DNA of 64,000 bases from Beijerinckia indica subsp. indica ATCC 9039 (lineage in GTDB: Bacteria > Pseudomonadota > Alphaproteobacteria > Rhizobiales > Beijerinckiaceae): contig NC_010581.1 in assembly GCF_000019845.1 (NCBI RefSeq), positions 1,059,501 to 1,123,500 on the forward strand. The letters run 5' to 3'. Below the pieces are notes generated by a model that was not told where the DNA came from, made no database searches, and worked only from the letters and a program-made list of their open reading frames with translations. A program made the translations under genes and the position numbers. Below are positions 1 through 9,748 of the stretch, piece after piece; position 1 is the first letter of the stretch; the number at the start of each line of letters is the position of its first letter.

Positions 1-2
1 TG

Positions 3-1772
3 CTCGATCTTGGCGACCTCTTGACCCACGAAGGGCCGGCTTTGCAGGCCCAAAAGGAAGCCGCCCGGATTTTTGGCGCGGAGAAGACTTATTTCGTCCT
101 CAACGGCACCTCGACCTCCAATAAGGTGGCGCTGTCCGCGCTCGTGACCGACGGCGATCTGGTGTTGTTCGACCGTAACAATCACAAGGCCGCCCATCAT
201 GGCGCCTTGATGATCAGCGGCGGCATTCCGGTCTATCTTCCGACGGTGCGTAATGCCTTCGGCTTGATCGGCCCAATGCGCTGGGATGCTTTCGATGAGA
301 AAGCACTGCGCGAGCGTATCCGTACTCATCCGCTGGTCAAGGATGCCGAGGCTTGGCGCCGGCCGCGCCCGTTCCGCGTCGCCGTGGTCGAACAATGCAC
401 TTATGATGGCACGATCCACAGCGCCGAGATGATCCTCCAGCGCATCGGACATCTTTGCGATTACATCCTGTTCGATGAGGCCTGGGCTGGCTTCATGAAG
501 TTTCATCCGCTCTATGCAGGGCGTTTTGCCATGGGGCTTTCAGACCTTGGTCCTGACGCCCCCGGTATCATCGCCACCCAGTCGACCCATAAGCAATTGG
601 CCAGCTTCTCGCAGGCCTCGCAGATCCATATCAAGGATCGTCACATCAAGGGGCAAAAGCGCCGTATCGAGCATCGCCGCTTCAACGAGAGCTTCATGCA
701 ATATGCGTCGACCTCGCCTTTCTATCCGCTGTTCGCATCGCTGGATGTCGGCGCGCAGATGATGAAGGGGCGTTCGGGTGAGGTGCTATGGGACGATACG
801 ATCAGGCTGGGTATTGAGCTCCGCAAGAAGATTCGCGCCATAAAGCGTGAGTTCGAGGAGAAAGAAATACGTCCCGAGCGGCGCTGGTTCTTCGAGTCTT
901 TCGTGCCCGACCGTATCATGATCCCCGATGTGTCCCGCGAGGGCGCGGTGCATGATGTCGCCTGGGAGGCGATCGGGACAGACCAGCTCGCCACCGACCC
1001 TCTTTATTGGCAACTCGCGCCGAGTGCCGCCTGGCACGGCTTCGCCGACATGGCGCCGGGCTTTGCCATGACCGACCCCAACAAGCTGACGCTGCTGACG
1101 CCTGGCTTCGACCGCGCCACTGGCAATTATGCCGAACATGGCATCCCAGCCCCGGTTGTCGCCCAATATTTGCGCGAGAATCGCATTGTCGCGGAAAAGA
1201 ATGACCTCAACTCGCTGCTCTTCCTGCTGACGCCTGGAGTGGAGGCCAGCAAGGCCGGCACGCTGGTTAGCGGGCTCGTCGCTTTCAAGAAACTGCATGA
1301 TGATAATGTGCTGCTGGAAGAAGCCATTCCCGAATTCTACCGGAGAAGGCCGGCACGTTATGCCGGGGAGCGCCTGCGCGATCTCTGCGCGGACATGCAT
1401 CGTTTCTTCCGCGACGCGGATGTCAGCGCTTTGCAGGCGAAGCAGTTTTCGCCTGACCATCTGCCGGAGATCGCCTTGTCTCCACATGATGCGGCGCGTT
1501 GTCTCGTACGCAATGACGTCGATTACCTCCCCATCGATGCCATCTTTGGCCGGATCGCCACAACACCGTTCGTGGTCTATCCGCCTGGGATCGCGACGAT
1601 CGTGCCGGGTGAGCGTATCACTGAGCGCGCGCAGCCGATGATCGACTATCTCAAAATGTTCGAGGCGAGCTTCAATGCCTTCCCCGGCTTCGAGGTGGAG
1701 ATTCAAGGCGTTTATCGCGAGGTGGATGCTGGCGGCCGCGTCCGGCTTTACACTTACGTGGTCTCCGAATAG
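3..1772 (+). CDS. Orn/Lys/Arg decarboxylase family protein, 5' truncated by window edge
   Basis: PLP-dependent fold-type I basic amino acid decarboxylase, converting arginine, lysine or ornithine to a polyamine or its precursor in the cytoplasm. The frame is open from base 3 and reads LDLGDLLTHEGPALQAQKEA, the start of the large PLP domain, so the true start and the N-terminal wing domain lie outside the window. The TTG at 21 is only an internal codon. The PLP-lysine motif STHKQL is near base 590, and the C-terminal domain (about 1400-1772) ends at TAG 1770-1772. The substrate cannot be told from sequence. The gene is followed by a cluster of hairpins and is not obviously in an operon with the acetyltransferase. 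Confidence 0.9.
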   Translation, partial: LDLGDLLTHEGPALQAQKEAARIFGAEKTYFVLNGTSTSNKVALSALVTDGDLVLFDRNNHKAAHHGALMISGGIPVYLPTVRNAFGLIGPMRWDAFDEKALRERIRTHPLVKDAEAWRRPRPFRVAVVEQCTYDGTIHSAEMILQRIGHLCDYILFDEAWAGFMKFHPLYAGRFAMGLSDLGPDAPGIIATQSTHKQLASFSQASQIHIKDRHIKGQKRRIEHRRFNESFMQYASTSPFYPLFASLDVGAQMMKGRSGEVLWDDTIRLGIELRKKIRAIKREFEEKEIRPERRWFFESFVPDRIMIPDVSREGAVHDVAWEAIGTDQLATDPLYWQLAPSAAWHGFADMAPGFAMTDPNKLTLLTPGFDRATGNYAEHGIPAPVVAQYLRENRIVAEKNDLNSLLFLLTPGVEASKAGTLVSGLVAFKKLHDDNVLLEEAIPEFYRRRPARYAGERLRDLCADMHRFFRDADVSALQAKQFSPDHLPEIALSPHDAARCLVRNDVDYLPIDAIFGRIATTPFVVYPPGIATIVPGERITERAQPMIDYLKMFEASFNAFPGFEVEIQGVYREVDAGGRVRLYTYVVSE

Positions 1773-1817
1773 GAGAGCATGTTCCAAGACGCATGCTTCA
1801 TGAGACTTGGTGTGATA

Positions 1818-1968
1818 CCAACGGTCATAATCAATGACCGTTGGACCGCTCTTGAATTTTCGCTCTCGCTTTGAAAAAGCGAAAATTCAAGAAAGGAACC
1901 AAAGGTCGTTATTCACGACCTTTGGTATGAGAGTGGATAAACCTGACACTTGGTTCGCAAGTGTCAGG
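1818..1968. repeat. Cluster of four consecutive perfect hairpins
   Basis: Four inverted repeats follow each other in 150 bp. They are CCAACGGTCAT with a 5-base loop (1818-1844), CTTGAATTTTCGCT with a 13-base loop (1851-1891), ACCAAAGGTCGT with a 5-base loop (1898-1926) and CCTGACACTTG with a 5-base loop (1942-1968). All arms pair perfectly. At least one probably terminates the decarboxylase transcript. The first and third look like related sequences (CCAACGGTCA and CCAAAGGTCG). Confidence 0.75.
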
Positions 1969-2011
1969 ATCATTTATCTATAAAATTAAGAATGCGCGGG
2001 CCGAGTCATAG

Positions 2012-2572
2012 ATGGAGAATGAACAAGCTGTCGTCATCCGGCCATCACAGGACAAAGATGTCGAGGCCATGCTGGAGATCTACCGCCGGCACATCCGGCG
2101 CGGCATCGAAGAAGGAGTCGACGACAGCGGCACGCCCCAACCTGACGATCTCCGCGATCGGCGCAAGAACCTGCGCAACCGTCGTTTCCCGCATCTGGTA
2201 GCAATGCTGGGCGGCGAGGTCATTGGCTATGCTTATGTCGTGCTGTTCCGCAAGCGGCCGGCCTATCGTTATACGGTCAAGCATTCGATTTATGTTCACC
2301 ATGAACATCTCGGCCAAGGCATAGGGCGGCTGCTCATGCAGGGGTTGATTGACGCCTGTGCGGCAGCCGGGTTCCGGCAAATGATCGGCTATATTGATGC
2401 CGATAATGCAGCCTCGCTTGGACTTCATGAGACGTTCGGTTTTTCACGAGTCGGCGTCCTCCCAAGTGTCGCCTATCGATACGGCCACTGGGCTGACACC
2501 ATCATGGTGCAACGCTCATTGGGCGCCGGTTCCACGGCCCCGCCGCCGCCCACGCCTCTCTCCAGCCCGTGA
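2012..2572 (+). CDS. GNAT family N-acetyltransferase (phosphinothricin acetyltransferase-like)
   Basis: A 186-residue cytoplasmic acetyl-CoA-dependent acetyltransferase. The GNAT core covers about residues 7-165: an N-terminal strand (VVIRPSQDKDVEAML), and motif A with the pyrophosphate-binding HLGQGIGRLL loop near residue 108. This is followed by the DADNAASLGLHETFGFSRVG segment, which is characteristic of the Pat/Bar/MnaT subgroup. That subgroup acetylates phosphinothricin, methionine sulfone or similar amino compounds; the actual substrate here is unknown. The last 15 or so residues are a Pro-rich tail outside the domain. It is a lone gene between the hairpin cluster and a convergent PAS gene. 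Confidence 0.85.
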   Translation: MENEQAVVIRPSQDKDVEAMLEIYRRHIRRGIEEGVDDSGTPQPDDLRDRRKNLRNRRFPHLVAMLGGEVIGYAYVVLFRKRPAYRYTVKHSIYVHHEHLGQGIGRLLMQGLIDACAAAGFRQMIGYIDADNAASLGLHETFGFSRVGVLPSVAYRYGHWADTIMVQRSLGAGSTAPPPPTPLSSP

Positions 2573-2616
2573 GGGCGATTGATACCAAGTAGAGGCGAAA
2601 ACATCGCATCGTGTTT

Positions 2617-3267
2617 CTAGGCCAAGGCATCCTGGCGGCCGCCGGGATAGACCCGCAAATGGCCGTATTGGCGGACGAGATGGCCACCGAGAGAGAAGAC
2701 GCTCGCTTTTTGTAACGGCTTGGCGCGTGCTTGCTCTGCTTCGTGTTGGCTTTCTATTTCCTGATTCTGCGCGGTTTTTTCCTGAACCTGCCGCAGCCCG
2801 CGCAAGACGAGACGTTCGACCGGCAGAAGGCCGAGCCAGGCGGGGTGGTCAAAACCGGCGAGGCATCCAAGAATACGCGATCGCGTCATATCCTCATGCC
2901 AGAGCGGCAGCAGCAGAAGCTCGAACGCGCTCTCCGCATAACCTTGTGGCGCGGCATTGATCCTCGCGACAATCGGACAGGCATGATCGACGATCCTGGG
3001 CAATAAGGTTGCCATGCTGGCGGCTTCCTTGTCGCGCCAGAGGCCGATGAAGGATCGTCCCTTCAGTTCCCTATCGAAGAGAGCGTTGATCCTGGCGCCG
3101 GAAAGGCGAAAGGGAAAAGCTGCCTGCGCATCCATTTCCAATATGAATGTATAGGCGAGAATAGAGCGGATTTCCGCGGGATCGATCTCGGAACGTTCCG
3201 GCGCCGGACGATCGCGCCGTAATTGATTCCAATAAGAATATAAATGCTGACTCGCAGCATGTCTCAT
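2617..3267 (-). CDS. PAS domain protein (PAS_5 / DUF1457 family)
   Basis: Single-domain PAS_5 protein of about 216 residues, common in Rhizobiales. The N-terminal part holds HLYSYWNQLR and the RSILAYTFILEMD segment. The core (about residues 25-160) continues through FPFRLSGARINALFDREL and LLLPLWHEDMTRSRILGCLAG. There is no output domain, so it probably acts as a small ligand- or protein-binding modulator; the ligand is unknown. The frame is open to 3324, but AGGAGG lies just upstream of the paired ATGs at 3270 and 3267. The second ATG has the better spacing and was chosen. The last ~50 residues are polar and rich in Gln, Glu and Lys. Confidence 0.75.
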   Translation of the reverse strand: MRHAASQHLYSYWNQLRRDRPAPERSEIDPAEIRSILAYTFILEMDAQAAFPFRLSGARINALFDRELKGRSFIGLWRDKEAASMATLLPRIVDHACPIVARINAAPQGYAESAFELLLLPLWHEDMTRSRILGCLAGFDHPAWLGLLPVERLVLRGLRQVQEKTAQNQEIESQHEAEQARAKPLQKASVFSLGGHLVRQYGHLRVYPGGRQDALA

Positions 3268-3421
3268 CATGGCCTCCTGAACCAAAATGAGCTTGGCCCG
3301 CCGGCCAATGTTCAAATTTGGCACGTATTTGATCTAAATCCGGGGATTTCTCGGGATGGCAGCAGTGGATGTGCCAGTCCAGCGCCGCATCCCTCTCGTC
3401 ATGGCCGCCGTCGCACATGAA

Positions 3422-3456
3422 AAGATCGCGAAAATCCGGAGGATTTTCGCGATCTT
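3422..3456. terminator. Strong hairpin downstream of rne
   Basis: Perfect 16-bp stem (AAGATCGCGAAAATCC and its complement) with a GGA loop, between the rne stop and the PAS gene start. Likely the rne terminator on the minus strand. Either strand could use it because both arms end in short A/T runs. Confidence 0.7.
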
Positions 3457-3554
3457 GGACGTTCTAGCTTGACGTTAGGTTAAGCGGCTCCAGGTGACGC
3501 TGATAATATCGAAGGCCATTGTCCTGACTGATCATATGAAGACGAAGAGACTGA

Positions 3555-6500
3555 TCAGCCCCGCAGACTGGCCTTGGCTCTTTGCCACCAGCCGGAGCGT
3601 TTGGGTTGCGGCGGACCGCTTTCCTCAACGGGGGGCGTGATCGAGGCCGTTTCCGCTTCCGCTTCGACGGGCACAAGCGCCGTGCTCCCTTGCTCGGGCA
3701 CGATCATGGGCAAGGCCACCGGAGCAACCGGGACGCTTTCCACAATATGCGGTTCCTCTGGTGCAGCCGGGGATAGCACGGGGGCAAAATCTTCGGCGTG
3801 GCTCAGCTCCACAGGTTGAGATGGAGCCAAGTGTTCAGCTTCGGCACCTGTTGATGGAAGCGAGCTTTCTGGCTCAAAAGGTTCCTGCGAAATCGCCGTC
3901 TCTGTCGCTGAACCTGCCGATGACTCGGCCGCTTCCGCATTGGCCCGTCTTGGTCCGCGTGAGCGGGAACGGCGCGGCCTGCGGTTCGGCGCGGGGGCTA
4001 TGTCCTCGCCCTTTGCCTCCACGGTCTCCGCACCTTCGGTTTCCTCGTCGCGAGTTTCCTCTGCTTCGCTCGCTGTGAAGGCCGCGGCGTTTTCGTCATC
4101 CGCAGCGGCATAAGGCGACATGCCTGCGATCAGGCCCAAGGCATCATCGGACGGTTGCGGTGCATTGGCGGCAATGCCTGACCCTTCCCGGTCGCTGCCA
4201 CGCCCGCCACGGCGGCGCTTGCGACGGCGACGGCGAGCGCGGCCATCGGCCTCCGTTTCACCCTCGGCTTCGGCGGTGGCTTCCTCGTCCTCGTTCGAAC
4301 CCTCATCCGAACCGGAGACGGGTTCCAGCTCCTCGGCCTCCATTTCGATCTCTTCTTCCTCGTCGAGAGGGAAGATATCGGCCGGTCCGATAGCTGTTTC
4401 CCGCACGGGCAGCTTGGTGCCGCTGGCGAGTTCGCCGCGTTCCAAAGCGTGATAGGTCATTCCGGTCAGGCTCTCGTCCGCCGCGACCGTGATGCTCACT
4501 CCGAAACGTTGCTCCAATTCGCGCAGATTCGTGCGTTTCTGATTGAGGATATAGAGCGCGATGACCGTGCGCGTCTTGACGGTAATGTCATAGGCGGCAT
4601 TCTTGATCAGCGCATCCTCGAGCAGCCGCAGCACATGCAGGGCGATCGAGCTGGTTGAACGCACCATGCCGGCGCCGAGGCAATGCGGACATATAACGGT
4701 CGAGCCCTCGAAAACGCCGGTGCGGATGCGCTGGCGTGACATTTCGAGCAGGCCGAAATGCGAGATGCGTCCGACCTGAATACGGGCGCGATCGTTCTTG
4801 AGGGCTTCCTTCAACCGGCGTTCCACCGCGCGATTGTTGCGGCCTTCCTCCATGTCGATGAAATCGGCAACGATGAGACCGGCGAGATCGCGCAGGCGCA
4901 ATTGCCGGGCGATTTCATCGGCAGCCTCGAGATTGGTGCGGACGGCCGTGTCCTCGATATTATGTTCGCGCGTCGAGCGGCCGGAATTGACGTCGATCGC
5001 GACAAGCGCCTCGGTCTGGTTGATGACGAGATAACCGCCCGACCGCAAGGTGACCTGGTTCGAGAACATGGCGTCGAGCTGAGCCTCGGCACCTGCCTTG
5101 GCAAAGATCGGTTGCGGATCGCGATAGAGCTGGACGCTTTTGGCATGGCTCGGCATGAGCATGCGCATGAAGTCCTTGGCCTCGCGATAGCCAGCCTCGC
5201 CCGAGACGATGATTTCGTCGATATCCTTATTGTAGAGATCGCGGATGGCGCGCTTGATCAGCGATCCTTCTTCATAGACGAGGGTCGGGGCCGTGGATTT
5301 CAAGGTCATTTCGCGCACGGTTTCCCACATGCGCAGGAGATATTCGAAATCGCGCTTGACCTCGGCCTTGGTGCGCGCGGCGCCAGCCGTGCGCAGGATG
5401 ACGCCCATGCCTTCCGGCACTTCGAGTTCCTGGGCGATGGCCTTCAGCCGCTGCCGGTCGCCCGCATCGGTGATCTTGCGGGAAATGCCGCCGCCACGGG
5501 CCGTATTCGGCATCAGGACGGAATAGCGTCCGGCGAGCGAAAGATAAGTGGTTAGCGCGGCGCCTTTGTTGCCACGTTCTTCCTTCACCACCTGGACGAG
5601 AAGGATCTGGCGCCGCTTGATGACCTCTTGAATCTTATATTGCCGGCGATAGCGGGGGGCGCGATGCATGGCTTCTTCCATGGCATCGCTGTCGCCGCCG
5701 ATCTGCTCGACCTGCTCGTCTTCTTCCTCGGTCTCGTCCCCTTCATCTCCCTCGTCGTCATTGAAATCGTTGCCGAAATCATCGCGTGTCGGAATTGCTT
5801 CCGGGGCGGCCACAGCCGTGCCGGCCAATTCCGTTGCGTTGAAGGGGAGCTCCTCCGAAGGCGCTTCGTCGTTCTCGTCGCTTGAGACTTCCCGCTGCTC
5901 GTGGCGCGTGAAATCGGCGGGCTCCTCCTCGCTTGCCGGGAAGCTCGATTGGAAGCTCGGTTGTAACTCCTCCGCAGTGGTTTCGTGGGGCGGGAAGAGA
6001 AAGGGTTCGTCCGCCTGCGTCTCGTCGGCGTCCGGTGTCTCTACCGCTCCGTTCTCGAAATGGGGAAAATGATCCGTTGAATCCGCCGTGTAAAAGGCTT
6101 GCGGTTCGTCGGTCATTTCCGCCTGGTCGGGCGCGGGTTCAACCGCTTCGGGCAAGACGGGGGATAGGGCCAGCACGTCGTCTTCATTGCGCCGTTTCTC
6201 GGCGGCGCGCTGGCCGTTGCGGTCACCGCGGCGATAGCGCCGGCTGCGGCGTGGAGCCTGTGGCTCCTCATCTTCTTCGTGTTGGGCGCGTGCCTCTTCT
6301 TCGATCAAAGCCTGACGGTCGACGACAGGAATCTGATAATAATCCGGGTGGATTTCGGAAAAGGCCAGGAAGCCATGGCGATTGCCGCCATAGTCGACGA
6401 AAGCGGCCTGCAGGGACGGCTCGACCCGGGTGACTTTGGCAAGATAGATATTGCCGCGAAGCTGTTTTTTACTGGCGGATTCGAAATCGAATTCCTCGAC

Positions 6501-6572
6501 GCGATTACCACGCAGAACCACCACCCGGGTCTCTTCCGGATGGGAGGCATCGATAAGCATTTTGTTGGCCAT
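3555..6572 (-). CDS. rne: Ribonuclease E
   Basis: Essential endoribonuclease of the RNA degradosome, 1005 residues, processing rRNA and tRNA precursors and initiating mRNA decay. The S1 domain starts at about residue 35 (QLRGNIYLAKV) and is split by a low-complexity Glu/Asp/Pro-rich insert at about 91-310, a hallmark of alphaproteobacterial RNase E. The catalytic DNase I-like domain has both Mg-binding aspartates (AIDVNSGR and IVADFIDM). The Zn-link Cys pair is CPHC. The C-terminal third is acidic then Arg-rich (RRRRRKRRRGGRGS), the scaffold and RNA-binding region. The frame is open upstream to 6764, but homology begins at MANKMLIDAS, whose ATG is at 6572. A long 5' region lies upstream, as expected for an autoregulated gene. 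Confidence 0.95.
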   Translation of the reverse strand: MANKMLIDASHPEETRVVVLRGNRVEEFDFESASKKQLRGNIYLAKVTRVEPSLQAAFVDYGGNRHGFLAFSEIHPDYYQIPVVDRQALIEEEARAQHEEDEEPQAPRRSRRYRRGDRNGQRAAEKRRNEDDVLALSPVLPEAVEPAPDQAEMTDEPQAFYTADSTDHFPHFENGAVETPDADETQADEPFLFPPHETTAEELQPSFQSSFPASEEEPADFTRHEQREVSSDENDEAPSEELPFNATELAGTAVAAPEAIPTRDDFGNDFNDDEGDEGDETEEEDEQVEQIGGDSDAMEEAMHRAPRYRRQYKIQEVIKRRQILLVQVVKEERGNKGAALTTYLSLAGRYSVLMPNTARGGGISRKITDAGDRQRLKAIAQELEVPEGMGVILRTAGAARTKAEVKRDFEYLLRMWETVREMTLKSTAPTLVYEEGSLIKRAIRDLYNKDIDEIIVSGEAGYREAKDFMRMLMPSHAKSVQLYRDPQPIFAKAGAEAQLDAMFSNQVTLRSGGYLVINQTEALVAIDVNSGRSTREHNIEDTAVRTNLEAADEIARQLRLRDLAGLIVADFIDMEEGRNNRAVERRLKEALKNDRARIQVGRISHFGLLEMSRQRIRTGVFEGSTVICPHCLGAGMVRSTSSIALHVLRLLEDALIKNAAYDITVKTRTVIALYILNQKRTNLRELEQRFGVSITVAADESLTGMTYHALERGELASGTKLPVRETAIGPADIFPLDEEEEIEMEAEELEPVSGSDEGSNEDEEATAEAEGETEADGRARRRRRKRRRGGRGSDREGSGIAANAPQPSDDALGLIAGMSPYAAADDENAAAFTASEAEETRDEETEGAETVEAKGEDIAPAPNRRPRRSRSRGPRRANAEAAESSAGSATETAISQEPFEPESSLPSTGAEAEHLAPSQPVELSHAEDFAPVLSPAAPEEPHIVESVPVAPVALPMIVPEQGSTALVPVEAEAETASITPPVEESGPPQPKRSGWWQRAKASLRG

Positions 6573-7596
6573 GGGAAACTCGTTCGGGCATGACGCGCGG
6601 GCGCCTAGGCCGCTGAACACCTTGGTCTCGATCGGCTTGAGGCTGATCGATTGTGTGGAAAATCGGCTTGAAGGAAGAGGGACTTGCCGAGCCGAGCGGA
6701 GCCTTGTGAGGCAAACCGTGGCTGATCTGGCCGTTGAAGGGCCGGGCAAGTCTTGTCCGGGCAAGCGTCACGTAACCACGAAATATTCCGCTAGGGACTA
6801 TCCCGCCAAGGGTCATCCGACTGGGTGCCGTCCGCCGCGTGGTTTTGGGGGCGAGGCTCATGAGCAGAGCCGGCCGGATCCTTTCCGGGCGGGGCCGCCG
6901 GGCTTCCGGCGTATCATGCGTTGGATGGGAAAAAACTAAGGGTTTGAGAGCAAGGGAACCGAGAAGGTGAAACTCGAGAGTCGCAATGCGTGGGAAGACC
7001 GCTGTCTCCCCTTTTGAGGTCGAGAAGAAATGTGGCGCGAGGAACGGCAGCCGAGAGATCGGCTGCATGGCCTTTTGCTGATTGGTCCGGGTCGATAAAT
7101 TACCCCGCACGGGTCAGACCATATTCTCGCTAGGTTGCACGAGGATTCCGAGGAATCCGGTTCCGCCCAGTTCAACGGGCATGTCGTAAGCACGCGGTTG
7201 CAGCTTTTAAGTCCTCGATCTGCTTGGATGCGTCGAGGCCACGCCGCATTCGCGGGCTGAAGCTGTGAGGCGCCTGCGGATAGGAAGACCGCGCGCCCTC
7301 TGTGCGAACTGGTTCACTTATTCATATCGAGGATATCAGGGGTTTGGCAAGCTTCTGGCATGAATCCGCGTTTTTTTGATCGTTTTTTCCAGCATTGAAT
7401 TGGTGATAAGTCATTAACCACACAACATTTATGCTGGCACCGGCAAGTTTGGGCAAATTGGATCGTTTTCATAGGGCATCATTTTCGAATACGCTCGAAT
7501 CTTTTCAGAGAAAAGGCAAGGATTCAAGAGGATAAGAGTTAGATACGAGGACAAGGGGAAGCGGAGCTGGGGCCGAACGGTATTGATTCGAAAGCG
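6573..7596. other. Long divergent intergenic region between rne and amiC
   Basis: About 1 kb without a convincing gene. It must hold both promoters and the rne 5' leader, which in other bacteria is long and used for RNase E autoregulation. Short frames here lack family features and overlap one another. The part nearest amiC (about 7370-7520) is AT-richer than the rest, which fits a promoter zone, but I could not assign -35/-10 boxes with confidence. Confidence 0.5.
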
Positions 7597-9204
7597 ATGA
7601 TTCGGACCGGGCCGCGAACTTTCCTGTTCCTTGGGAACGGTCTTTGGAGAACCCAGCTTGGGCAAGCCGGAAGGATGGGGATTGGGTTGTCTGGGGTGCG
7701 CGGGCCGATGATGTTTTGGGACTGGAATGGCCATCCAGTGCGGGCTTCGCTGGATCGATTCTTCTCTTTGCTTCAGGGCTTTTCCAAGCCGGGCAGGGCG
7801 TGGGCAGCGTGGCTTTTTTTCATTTTCATGAGCCCGGTTTCTTCGTTTGCCGCCGAACAGGCGCCGGTTCAGGCCTCGGCGGCATGGCTCGAAACGCGTG
7901 GCGAGGGAAGCCGGCTTGTCTTTGATCTTTCCGCTCCGGTCGAGGTCAAGGCCATGGTGCTTTCCGCGCCTGATCGTGTGGTCATCGATCTGCCCGCCGT
8001 CGATTTCATGTTCGCGCCACCCACTTTCGCGCCTGCCCCTGCGGCACTGGCTCGTCATCGCCGGGGGCGCCATGCTTCCACCGCGCAGACTGTGGCCCCG
8101 AGCGGGCTCATTGCGGCTTATCGTTTCGGCTCTTTCGCACCCGGCCGATCGCGCATCGTCATCGATCTCAAGGAGCCAGCTCGCGTGATCCGAGCGGGCA
8201 TGGAAGCCGCTCAAGACACTTCATCGTCTGGCCGGGCGCGCCTCGTCATTGTCCTGGCCGCGACCGATCGGGCGAGTTTTCGGGCGGCGGCGCAAAATGG
8301 CCGGCAGGAAGTCGCGCTGGCATCCGCTCAGGCCCCGGCGGCTTTGCCGGACAATGCGCCTATGATTGCGCCGAAGCCGGGACCCAATGTGGATCGGCCT
8401 GTCATTGTCATCGATCCGGGCCACGGCGGCGTCGATAGCGGAGCGATGGCGGGTACGCTCGTCGAAAAAAACCTTGTGCGGGATTTTGCCAAAAGCCTGG
8501 CCGATAAGCTTAACGCTAGCCGGCGCTATCAGATTATCATGACGCGGGAGGATGATATTTTCATTCCCCTCGGAGAGCGGGTCAAGATTGCCCAGGCTCA
8601 TCATGCCGATCTGTTCATTTCGATCCACGCCGATATTCTTTCAGAGACGGCGGATGTCGGTGGTGCCACCGTCTACACGGTTTCGGACAAGGCCTCGGAT
8701 GCCGAGGCCGCACGTCTCGCCGATAAGGAAAACCAGGCGGATCTTGTCGGCGGTCTCGAAAGTAAGGAAGAAACGCCGGAAATTACCGATATTCTATTCG
8801 ATTTGACGCGGCGCGAGACGAGAGCCTACAGCCATGTTTTCGCGAGGACTTTAGTCGATTACTGGAAAGTCGTCGGCCGGCTCAACAAAAACCCTCAGCG
8901 CTCGGCGGGTTTTCGCGTTTTGAAGGCGCCTGATGTTCCTTCGGTTTTGCTCGAACTCGGCTATTTGTCCAATGAGAATGATCACGCGGCCTTGGCTTCA
9001 CCGGAATGGCGCGGAAAAGTTGTGACCAAGGTCGCCGAGGCGGTCGATCGATTTTTCGCCGCGCGCGGTCCGACTCAAGTTCAAGGGCAGTTTCCAGGAC
9101 CAGGACAATTTCAAGGGGAAACGCAAGCTCGGGCGAGGGGGCACGATTCCGCATCCATTCTGCGCGGTACAGCCACGACCGATCTTGCCCATGATGCGCA
9201 TTGA
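7597..9204 (+). CDS. amiC: N-acetylmuramoyl-L-alanine amidase (AmiC type)
   Basis: Periplasmic zinc amidase that cleaves the amide bond between MurNAc and the stem peptide and separates daughter cells. The signal sequence is the hydrophobic run AAWLFFIFMSPVSSFA, with cleavage before AEQAPV. An AMIN domain (about residues 85-205) for septal targeting comes next, then an Amidase_3 domain (about 268-500). The expected zinc and catalytic positions are all visible: DPGHGG, the Glu of LVEKN, FISIHAD and LLELGYLS. The start is uncertain: the ATG at 7597 leaves a long pre-signal extension, and in-frame ATGs at 7675 and 7708 would give a more usual signal peptide. It sits next to rne and mrcA, the conserved Rhizobiales order. 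Confidence 0.92.
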   Translation: MIRTGPRTFLFLGNGLWRTQLGQAGRMGIGLSGVRGPMMFWDWNGHPVRASLDRFFSLLQGFSKPGRAWAAWLFFIFMSPVSSFAAEQAPVQASAAWLETRGEGSRLVFDLSAPVEVKAMVLSAPDRVVIDLPAVDFMFAPPTFAPAPAALARHRRGRHASTAQTVAPSGLIAAYRFGSFAPGRSRIVIDLKEPARVIRAGMEAAQDTSSSGRARLVIVLAATDRASFRAAAQNGRQEVALASAQAPAALPDNAPMIAPKPGPNVDRPVIVIDPGHGGVDSGAMAGTLVEKNLVRDFAKSLADKLNASRRYQIIMTREDDIFIPLGERVKIAQAHHADLFISIHADILSETADVGGATVYTVSDKASDAEAARLADKENQADLVGGLESKEETPEITDILFDLTRRETRAYSHVFARTLVDYWKVVGRLNKNPQRSAGFRVLKAPDVPSVLLELGYLSNENDHAALASPEWRGKVVTKVAEAVDRFFAARGPTQVQGQFPGPGQFQGETQARARGHDSASILRGTATTDLAHDAH

Positions 9205-9748
9205 GACGATTCCACGAAGGAATCCAAACGGTTCATCGGGAGTGTTAGCGCATTGAAAGATGTCGGCAAGGAAAGACGTTGGTAAGTCGCCGCAAGGTTC
9301 GGCCAAGCCAAGAGTGACAAATTAAGACCATAAAATCATCGCACCCATGCATGATGAAATACTTGCCTATTCACAGACAGATTAAAGACTGGTTAGTTTG
9401 CCTGAATCATGGGGAACTGCGGTTGCGGTTTGGCTTGATGAGGATTATTTCAAGCTTGTCGCTGGTTGGCCGCGCGGCCTCTACGAGGCGCCGCTTCCCG
9501 ATATAAGATCTCGAGTGGCCGGTCGGTATGGCCGGGATATGCGGGCAATAAACCCAAACGGATCACAAGTTTGGGGAAGTTTGTCGCGTTTTTCAACTAT
9601 AGAGCATGGCATCCGATCTCAGTTTGACTGAATATGCTCTAGCGAGTTTGTTTCAGCACGTTTCCTGCTTCCACCGGCTCATGGACGCCGGAGCCATTTC
9701 ATCCAAGGCGCGGTCTCCCTTCACGCGCGTGATATCGAGGCTTGATTG
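9205..9748. other. Intergenic region between amiC and mrcA
   Basis: About 540 bases. One frame (9398-9631) encodes 77 residues with no recognisable feature or ribosome site and is not called. An AGAGCAT...ATGCTCT inverted element lies at 9601-9640. The rest presumably contains the mrcA promoter, which I cannot place. Confidence 0.5.
9601..9640. repeat. Short AGAGCAT...ATGCTCT inverted element
   Basis: Forty bases bounded by AGAGCAT and ATGCTCT, like the outer ends of the longer dispersed repeat seen at 12216, 18528 and 20160 but with an unrelated middle. Possibly a minimal relative of that family. Confidence 0.5.

Noticed and set aside
9398..9631. 77-codon frame between amiC and mrcA
   Set aside because: No ribosome site or recognisable feature, and it runs into the repeat element at 9601.
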